DNA from: Microbacterium lacus
GTDB lineage: Bacteria; Actinomycetota; Actinomycetes; Actinomycetales; Microbacteriaceae
Direction of reading: 5' to 3'
NCBI RefSeq assembly: GCF_039531105.1
Contig: NZ_BAAAPK010000002.1
Coordinates: forward strand, 1 to 64,000
DNA length: 64,000 bases
Both the position numbers and the translations under genes were made by a program. Under the pieces are notes generated by a model, which was not told the DNA's origin, did not search any database, and saw nothing but the letters and a program-made list of their open reading frames with translations. Positions 58,827 to 64,000 of the stretch are shown one piece after another. Every line of letters starts with the position of its first letter. Within the stretch, counting starts at the first letter, position 1.

Positions 58827-59726
58827 TCAGCGGGCGATCTGGAAGTTGAACACCGAAGTGTCGAAGTGGTTGTAATCCTCGTAGTCGATCAGGTCGTAGA
58901 GGTCGGCGCGATGCTGCATCTCGCCGAGCTTCGAGGTCAGGTGCCCCTCGTCGATCAGCGTATCCAGCGCCCGGCCGGCGGCCCCCATCGCGATGCGCAG
59001 GAGCGACACCGGCCAGATCACGATGTTCACGCCGACGCTCTGGAGCTGATCGACGGAGAACAGGTCGCTCTTTCCGAACTCGGTCATGTTCGCGAGGATC
59101 GGCACGTCGACTGCGGCGCGCACCGCGGCGAACTCCTCGAGGGAGCGCATCGCTTCGGGGAAGATCGCGTCGGCACCGGCATCCACGAGCGCCTTCGCGC
59201 GGTCGAGCGCCGCCTCGAGACCGTCCACCGCGCGGATGTCGGTGCGCGCCATGATCAGGAAGTTCGGATCGCGACGCGCGTCGACCGCCGCGCGGATGCG
59301 CTTGATCGCGGTGTCCTGGTCGACGACGGCCTTTCCGTCGAGGTGACCGCAGCGCTTCGGGTTGATCTGATCCTCGATGTGCATGCCGGCAAGGCCGGCG
59401 TCCTCGAGCGTCTGGATCGTCCGCGCCACATTCATCGGCTCGCCGAACCCCGTGTCGGCGTCGATGAGGGCCGGCAGCTCGGTCATCCGCGCGATCTGCT
59501 GCCCGCGACCGGCGACCTCGGTGAGGGTCGTCAGGCCGATGTCGGGCAGACCGAGGTCGGCGGACAGCACGGCACCGGAGATGTAGACGCCCTCGAATCC
59601 CTTGCGCTCGATGAGCTTCGCGCTCAGCGGGTTGAACGCCCCGGGGAAGCGCAGCAGCTCCCCCGACGCCAGCCGCTCACGGAACAGCCGCCGTTTCTCG
59701 GCCGCCGGTGTCTGCGCGTACAGCAT
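58827..59726 (-). CDS. prpB: methylisocitrate lyase
   Basis: A 299-residue isocitrate-lyase family protein starting at ATG 59726, which overlaps the prpD stop by one base (TGATG). Signatures are FPGAFNPLSAKLIERKGFEGVYISGAVLSADLGLPDIGLTTLTEV, LIDADTGFGEPMNVARTIQTLEDAGLAGMHIEDQINPKRCGHLDGKAVV with the KRCGH catalytic loop, and MARTDIRAVDGLEAAL. It splits 2-methylisocitrate to pyruvate and succinate. It is coupled to prpD and followed by prpC. Confidence 0.95.
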   Translation of the reverse strand: MLYAQTPAAEKRRLFRERLASGELLRFPGAFNPLSAKLIERKGFEGVYISGAVLSADLGLPDIGLTTLTEVAGRGQQIARMTELPALIDADTGFGEPMNVARTIQTLEDAGLAGMHIEDQINPKRCGHLDGKAVVDQDTAIKRIRAAVDARRDPNFLIMARTDIRAVDGLEAALDRAKALVDAGADAIFPEAMRSLEEFAAVRAAVDVPILANMTEFGKSDLFSVDQLQSVGVNIVIWPVSLLRIAMGAAGRALDTLIDEGHLTSKLGEMQHRADLYDLIDYEDYNHFDTSVFNFQIAR

Positions 59727-61252
59727 CAGAACAGCCCCTTCGGGGCGGGCGCGGTCGCGAGCACACCGGGCTTCGCGACGATCGTGAGCTGACCGACCTC
59801 TTCGGCGGTGAGATCGGGCAGGCGCTGGGCGAGGTCCAGGAACCGCTCGATCTCCTCGGGCAGGAGCACCGGCTCGGCGAGGATGCGGAACTTGCGGACG
59901 TAGTCCTCGCGTGCGAACGGACGCGCACCGAGCGGGTGGGCATCGGCCACCGCGATCTCGTCGACGAGCTCGGTGCCGTCGGTGAAGCGGATCACGACGC
60001 GGCCTCCGAATGCCTTCTCGTTCGGGTCCTCCGAGTGGTAACGGCGAGTCCACTCGGCGTCCTCCGCCGTCGTGACCTTGTGCCACAGGGCGACGGTGTC
60101 CTCGCGAGTCGCGCGCTCGGGAGCGTAGGAGTCGACGTGGTGCCACGTGCCGTCCTGCAGCGCGACGGTGAAGATGAACGGGATCGAGTGGTCCAGCGTC
60201 TCGCGTGAGGCGTGCGGGTCGTACTTCTGCGGGTCGTTCGCGCCCGAGCCGATCACGTAGTGCGTGTGGTGGCTCGTGTGCAGCACGATCGACTCGATGT
60301 TGTCCGGGGCGAAGGCATCGGGGTGCTCGTTGTGGAGCTTGCGGGCCAGGTCGATCCAGGCCTGCGCCTGGTACTCCGCGGAGTGCTCCTTCGTGTACGA
60401 ATCGAGGATGCCGCGCTTGGACTCCCCGGTCGCCGGCAGCGGCACCTCGTACGAGGCGTCGGGACCGTCCAGCAGCCATGCGATCACGCCGTCTTCGCCC
60501 TCGTAGATCGGGCTCGGCGAGGTCTCGCCGCGCATCGCGCGGTCGACAGCCTCCACGGCCATCTTCCCGGCGAACGCGGGAGCGTGCGCCTTCCACGTGG
60601 AGATCTCGCCCTTGCGGGACTGCCGGGTCGCGGTCGTCGTGTGCAGCGCCTGGCCGACGGCCTGGTAGATCGTCTCGACCGGGAGGTCCAGGAGTGTGCC
60701 GATCCCGGCGGCGGCCGACGGGCCGAGGTGGGCGACGTGGTCGATCTTGTGCTTGTGGAGCGAGATCGCGCGCACGAGGTCGATCTGGATCTCATAGCCG
60801 GTGGCGATTCCGCGCACGAGCGCCCGGCCGTCGGCGCCGACGTGCTGGGCGACCGCGACGATGGGCGGGATGTTGTCGCCGGGGTGCGAGTACTCCGCGG
60901 CGAGGAAGGTGTCGTGGTAGTCGAGCTCGCGCACGGCGACGCCGTTCGCCCACGCCGCCCACTCGGGGCTCGTCCGCCGCTCGACGCTGCAGCCGAAGAC
61001 GGTCGCCCCCTTGCCGCTGATCGACACCGCGTGGTCGAGCGCCTGCTGGCGGGCGGCGCTCACGGGCGCGCGGGTGAGGGATGCCGCGGCCACGGCGGCG
61101 TTGTCGATCACCCGGTTGATGATCATGTCGACGACGTCCTGGTCGACCTCGACGGGATCGGCGGCGATCTCGGCGATGCGCCAGGCGAGCTGTCCCTCGC
61201 GGGAGAGGTGCTCGTCACTGCGGTGGACGCGGAGGTGGTGCGTGGTGGTCAT
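59726..61252 (-). CDS. prpD: 2-methylcitrate dehydratase
   Basis: A 508-residue MmgE/PrpD family protein. [15 protein letters not shown] and [77 protein letters not shown] are the diagnostic stretches. [31 protein letters not shown] and [21 protein letters not shown] follow. It dehydrates 2-methylcitrate in the propionate pathway without an iron-sulfur cluster. Its ATG overlaps the gntR stop by 4 bp. Confidence 0.95.
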   Translation of the reverse strand: MTTTHHLRVHRSDEHLSREGQLAWRIAEIAADPVEVDQDVVDMIINRVIDNAAVAAASLTRAPVSAARQQALDHAVSISGKGATVFGCSVERRTSPEWAAWANGVAVRELDYHDTFLAAEYSHPGDNIPPIVAVAQHVGADGRALVRGIATGYEIQIDLVRAISLHKHKIDHVAHLGPSAAAGIGTLLDLPVETIYQAVGQALHTTTATRQSRKGEISTWKAHAPAFAGKMAVEAVDRAMRGETSPSPIYEGEDGVIAWLLDGPDASYEVPLPATGESKRGILDSYTKEHSAEYQAQAWIDLARKLHNEHPDAFAPDNIESIVLHTSHHTHYVIGSGANDPQKYDPHASRETLDHSIPFIFTVALQDGTWHHVDSYAPERATREDTVALWHKVTTAEDAEWTRRYHSEDPNEKAFGGRVVIRFTDGTELVDEIAVADAHPLGARPFAREDYVRKFRILAEPVLLPEEIERFLDLAQRLPDLTAEEVGQLTIVAKPGVLATAPAPKGLF

Positions 61253-61905
61253 GCCGTGCCTTTCAGAGCGGACGGTGCGTCGAGCGACGCGAGGATCGTG
61301 GTCAGAGCGTTGTGCAGGTGCACGTGGGTCGCGTGGGCGGCGAGGTCGGCATCCCGATCGGCGATCGCGGAGGCGATCAGCCGGTGCTCGGCGACCGAGG
61401 CGGCCAGTCGCTCGGGGATGTCGCGCGCCAGGCGCCGCACCCGCACGAGGTGGGTGCGGATGCCGCGCAGAGCCGACGTGAGGTAGTCGTTGTCGATCGC
61501 GGCGTCCAGCTGCGCGTCGAAACGGGCGATGAGCGCGTAGTACGCGTCACGCCCCTCGTCGCGGTCGAGGGCGCCGACGCCGGCGAACTCGACGGCGAGC
61601 GCGGCGAACACGTCGGCGTCGGCGCGGGTGGCGGCCAGGCGCGCAGCGGTCTCCTCGAGGGCGCGGCGCACCTCGAACAGCGCGCGGATGTCGGCGACGT
61701 CGATGTCGCTGACGACGGTCACGCGCGGGGACTGCTGGACGACGAGGCCGTCGGCCGCAAGACGCCCGAGCGCTTCGCGGAGCGGCGTCCGGCTCACCCC
61801 GAGTCGGGCGGCCTGCTCGACCTCGGCGAGCACGGTGCCGGGAGCGAGATCGCCGGACTGGATCTGGTCCAGGAGCGCGGCGTACGCGCGATCACTTGCT
61901 CTCAT
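61249..61905 (-). CDS. GntR-family regulator of the methylcitrate operon
   Basis: A 218-residue FadR-subfamily regulator. The ATG at 61905 (GAAGGG upstream) gives [58 protein letters not shown], the winged HTH with the SRTPLREAL signature. The C-terminal FCD domain (about 85-215) is helical, with [18 protein letters not shown] and a late HLHNAL His that may bind metal. It leads the prpD-prpB-prpC operon and is likely an autoregulator sensing a methylcitrate-pathway intermediate. Candidate sites lie at 61924 and 61977. Confidence 0.9.
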   Translation of the reverse strand: MRASDRAYAALLDQIQSGDLAPGTVLAEVEQAARLGVSRTPLREALGRLAADGLVVQQSPRVTVVSDIDVADIRALFEVRRALEETAARLAATRADADVFAALAVEFAGVGALDRDEGRDAYYALIARFDAQLDAAIDNDYLTSALRGIRTHLVRVRRLARDIPERLAASVAEHRLIASAIADRDADLAAHATHVHLHNALTTILASLDAPSALKGTA

Positions 61906-61923
61906 AGTCACCCTTCCCCCCTG

Positions 61924-61937
61924 ATTGTATACACAAT
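61924..61937. promoter_or_regulatory. candidate GntR operator 1 of the prp operon
   Basis: ATTGT-ATAC-ACAAT is a perfect 5-bp dyad around ATAC, 19 bp upstream of the gntR start. A similar site lies at 61977-61988. GTATAC-centred dyads are typical FadR/GntR sites. Confidence 0.6.
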
Positions 61938-61976
61938 GACGCGAAGGAGGCCACGAAGTTGCCTGAGTCGGGGTTT

Positions 61977-61988
61977 CGGTATACACCG
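61977..61988. promoter_or_regulatory. candidate GntR operator 2 in the prp/ABC intergenic region
   Basis: CGGT-ATAC-ACCG repeats the ATAC-centred dyad of 61924-61937, 53 bp away, about five helical turns. Two sites on one face could allow looping by a GntR dimer pair. It also lies about 55 bp before the ABC gene on the other strand. Confidence 0.5.
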
Positions 61989-62042
61989 CAGAAGACCGTC
62001 ACTGCATTCACAAATTACTGAAACAGGCGTATCGTTCGTCGC

Positions 62043-62975
62043 ATGAGCAGCGTGATCCGCACGACATCCCTCATCAAGCGCTACGGAACCGTCCACGCCC
62101 TGGACGGACTGGACCTGCAGGTCGAGGCGGGACAGGTGCACGGCTTCCTCGGACCCAACGGCGCCGGGAAGTCGACCACGATCCGCATCCTGCTCGGACT
62201 CGCCCGGGCGACATCCGGCCAGGTGCGCGTGTTTGACGAGGACCCGTGGCGGGAAACAGTGGGGCTGCACCGGCGGATCGCGTACGTCCCGGGGGATGTG
62301 AGCATCTGGCCCAACCTGTCCGGCGGCGAGTCGATCGACGTGCTCGCCCGGCTGCGGGGTGCCGGCAGCCGTGACGCCGCCTACCGTGCGCAGAAGCGAC
62401 GGCTGATGGAGGAGTTCCAGTTCGATCCCCGCACGAAGGGACGGGCGTACTCGAAGGGCAACCGGCAGAAGGTCGCTTTGATCGCAGCCCTGGCGGTGCC
62501 CGCCGAGCTGTACATCTTCGACGAGCCCACGAGCGGTCTGGATCCCCTGATGGAGGTGGTGTTCCGCCGCGAGATGGCCCGGGTGAAGGATGCCGGGGCC
62601 ACGGTGCTGCTGTCGAGCCACATCCTGTCGGAGGTCGAGCTCCTGTGCGATCGCGTCAGCATCATCCGCGCCGGCCGAGTGGTCGAATCCGGCACCCTCG
62701 CAGACCTGCGGCACCTTACCCGCACGGAGATCTCGTTCGAGGCGGCGGAGATCGCCGCGGCCGACGGCATCCCCGGCGCACATGACGCGCGGATCTCCGA
62801 GGGCCGCGCGCACGTCACGATCGACAGCGATCGCGTCGCGGCGGCACTGCCGGAGCTCGCCCGGCGCAACGTCAGCGGGCTGCGCATCGAGCCGCCGTCC
62901 CTGGAGGAGCTGTTCCTCCGTCACTACGGCGACCGGCCGCAACCGGAGGATGCGCCGAGCGGAGCCGGCCGATGA
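62043..62975 (+). CDS. ABC transporter ATP-binding protein (exporter, DrrA-like)
   Basis: A 310-residue ATPase. Walker A is GFLGPNGAGKSTTIRILLGLA near 35-55, the signature is KGNRQKVALIAALA, Walker B is ELYIFDEPTSGLDPLM, and the H-loop is LLSSHILSEVELLCDRVSI. The C-terminal extension (about 220-310) contains a GTLADLRHLTRTEISFEAAEI domain typical of drug/antibiotic exporters. It overlaps the permease gene by 4 bp. The substrate is unknown. A candidate dyad ACTGAAACAG lies about 20 bp upstream. Confidence 0.92.
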   Translation: MSSVIRTTSLIKRYGTVHALDGLDLQVEAGQVHGFLGPNGAGKSTTIRILLGLARATSGQVRVFDEDPWRETVGLHRRIAYVPGDVSIWPNLSGGESIDVLARLRGAGSRDAAYRAQKRRLMEEFQFDPRTKGRAYSKGNRQKVALIAALAVPAELYIFDEPTSGLDPLMEVVFRREMARVKDAGATVLLSSHILSEVELLCDRVSIIRAGRVVESGTLADLRHLTRTEISFEAAEIAAADGIPGAHDARISEGRAHVTIDSDRVAAALPELARRNVSGLRIEPPSLEELFLRHYGDRPQPEDAPSGAGR

Positions 62976-64000
62976 ACGCGTTCGCGACCCTGCTGCGGGA
63001 GCGGATCCGTCGAGACCGTTGGCAGCTGCTGATGTGGATCGTCGGGACGGCGCTGCTCGCGTACCTCACGTACGTCGGAGTCACCCAGTCGTACGGCACG
63101 CAGCAGGACCGCGAGGCGCTGTTGGCCACCGCGATCGCCAACCCGGTCATCATGCTGTTCCGCGGACTGCCGTCCGGCGCCGACGAAGGCGCATTCATGC
63201 TGTTCCTGATCTTCCCGTTCCTCGCGATCGACGCCGCCTTCATGAGCTCGTTCCTGGCGGTCCGGCACACCCGCATGGACGAGGAGCTCGGCAGGACCGA
63301 GCTGGTCGCCGCGACACCCGCTGGGCGGACGGTGCCGGTTCTGGCCACGGTCGCGCACGGACTGCTCGCCAACCTCGGACTGGCGCTTCTCACCTCGCTC
63401 GCCCTGCTCAGTACAGGGCTCGCCGCCGGCGGATCGTTCGTCGCAGGCTTCGGAGCCGGTGCGGTGGGAGTGACCTTCCTCGGCATCGGGCTCATCGCCG
63501 GGCAGCTCATGCGCACGTCGCGGGGCGCCAATGCGCTCGCGGTGTGGATCCTGCTGCTGACCTTCCTGCTCGCGGGCCTCGGCAACGCGCTGGGGACGCC
63601 GACCGCGGACCTCCAGCGCATCGAGAGCTCGTGGCTGACGTGGCTCTCGCCGTTCGGCTGGGGTGAGCAGTCGCGTCCGTTCGCCGACGACGCGCTGTGG
63701 CCGCTCGTGCTGTGCGTCGTGTTCGGGCTCGCACTCGCCGCAGCATCCGTCGCGATCCAGAGCACCCGCGACTTCGGCGCAAGCCTCGTCCCCGAGCGGC
63801 GCGGCCGCCCCGACGCCTCGGCCTCCCTGGCCGGACCGACGGGTCTGGTGTGGCGGCTCACGCGCGGGTCGATCCTGGGCTGGGCCGCCGGCGGACTGTT
63901 GACCGGGCTGCTCGCGACGAGTCTCGCGGGCGTCCTCGCCGACGTGGTGACCGAGCTGCCGTCGGTGCAGGCGATCCTCGAGGTCATCAGCGCGAACGGC
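62972..64000 (+). CDS. ABC transporter permease, N-terminal 343 residues, cut by the window edge
   Basis: The ATG at 62972 overlaps the ATPase stop (ATGA). The first 343 residues are seen, with membrane segments WQLLMWIVGTALLAYLTYVGV, GAFMLFLIFPFLAIDAAFMSSFLAV, ATVAHGLLANLGLALLTSLALL, VGVTFLGIGLIAGQLM and ALAVWILLLTFLLAGLGNALG. An RHTRMDEELGRTELVAATPAGR loop is characteristic of the two-half multidrug exporter permease (Tet/SkfF-like ABC-2 family). The protein continues beyond the right edge. Confidence 0.9.
   Translation, partial: MNAFATLLRERIRRDRWQLLMWIVGTALLAYLTYVGVTQSYGTQQDREALLATAIANPVIMLFRGLPSGADEGAFMLFLIFPFLAIDAAFMSSFLAVRHTRMDEELGRTELVAATPAGRTVPVLATVAHGLLANLGLALLTSLALLSTGLAAGGSFVAGFGAGAVGVTFLGIGLIAGQLMRTSRGANALAVWILLLTFLLAGLGNALGTPTADLQRIESSWLTWLSPFGWGEQSRPFADDALWPLVLCVVFGLALAAASVAIQSTRDFGASLVPERRGRPDASASLAGPTGLVWRLTRGSILGWAAGGLLTGLLATSLAGVLADVVTELPSVQAILEVISANG

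Noticed and set aside
1..64000. tRNA, rRNA, insertion sequences or prophage
   Set aside because: The gaps between genes are short and show no tRNA-like cloverleaf or T-loop box. No transposase, integrase or phage structural gene is seen.

Overview
This 64 kb window is GC-rich chromosomal DNA of an actinobacterium, most likely a Microbacterium or close relative in the Microbacteriaceae. The grounds are the very high GC content, GTG/TTG starts, long chains of genes with 4-bp ATGA/GTGA overlaps, a DUF222-HNH (13E12-type) gene, a CofE homologue, and the recurring word CGGATGCCG/CGGCATCCG. I see no rRNA, tRNA, CRISPR array, insertion sequence or prophage. The piece reads as ordinary chromosome with several unusual modules.

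Layout. (1) 1-7.5 kb: end of a sugar isomerase/epimerase gene, an alpha/beta hydrolase, a DHA2 exporter-MarR-MFS drug-efflux operon with two related dyads, an alditol oxidase, a luciferase-like oxidoreductase and a small membrane protein. (2) 7.5-11.8 kb: a tightly overlapping minus-strand operon: circularly permuted ATP-grasp, alpha-E, transglutaminase, and an SUMF1-fold protein lacking the catalytic cysteines. (3) 11.9-17.7 kb: a membrane-anchored sulfite-oxidase-type molybdoenzyme, and a 1358-residue LATTG-anchored beta-glucanase whose GH16 domain sits inside a carbohydrate-binding domain. A double GAGCGCTC operator lies upstream of the glucanase. (4) 18-28.7 kb: a GME-family arginine/dimethylarginine hydrolase coupled to ornithine aminotransferase, an efflux pump, a membrane protein-HTH-oxidoreductase operon, and bifunctional PutA divergent from a LysR regulator. 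Together these suggest an arginine/ornithine/proline-to-glutamate route. (5) 28.7-34.4 kb: several small membrane proteins, including a chain of three that each have one membrane segment and an outside domain, then a thioesterase, a GNAT acetyltransferase and CofE. (6) 34.4-41.5 kb: an etfB-etfA-cytochrome b operon whose cytochrome carries a long N-terminal tail with three copies of an RRGLPR..GG.PWP motif, a MarR regulator, and a branched-chain acyl-CoA (valine-type) oxidation operon. (7) 41.6-49.8 kb: a secreted choice-of-anchor I protein and a giant two-catalytic-domain amylopullulanase, facing each other across eight contiguous 20-bp repeats that switch orientation halfway and end in an 18-bp perfect hairpin. 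A perfect dyad-of-dyads operator lies upstream of the amylopullulanase. (8) 49.9-64 kb: a histidine phosphatase, a DUF222-HNH gene with an SOS-box-like site, a thiolase, a LuxR-type regulator without an ATPase domain divergent from a secreted tripeptidyl-peptidase-like lipoprotein, a CPBP protease, a gntR-prpD-prpB-prpC methylcitrate operon, and an ABC exporter cut by the right edge.

The window suggests a saprophytic lifestyle: extracellular glucan and starch breakdown under LacI-type control, and catabolism of amino acids and propionate that feeds electrons through flavoproteins. The observations most worth following are the orientation-switching 20-bp array, the ETF-cytochrome b fusion with its tripled motif, the ATP-grasp/alpha-E/transglutaminase/SUMF1 operon, and the GH16-in-CBM nesting.
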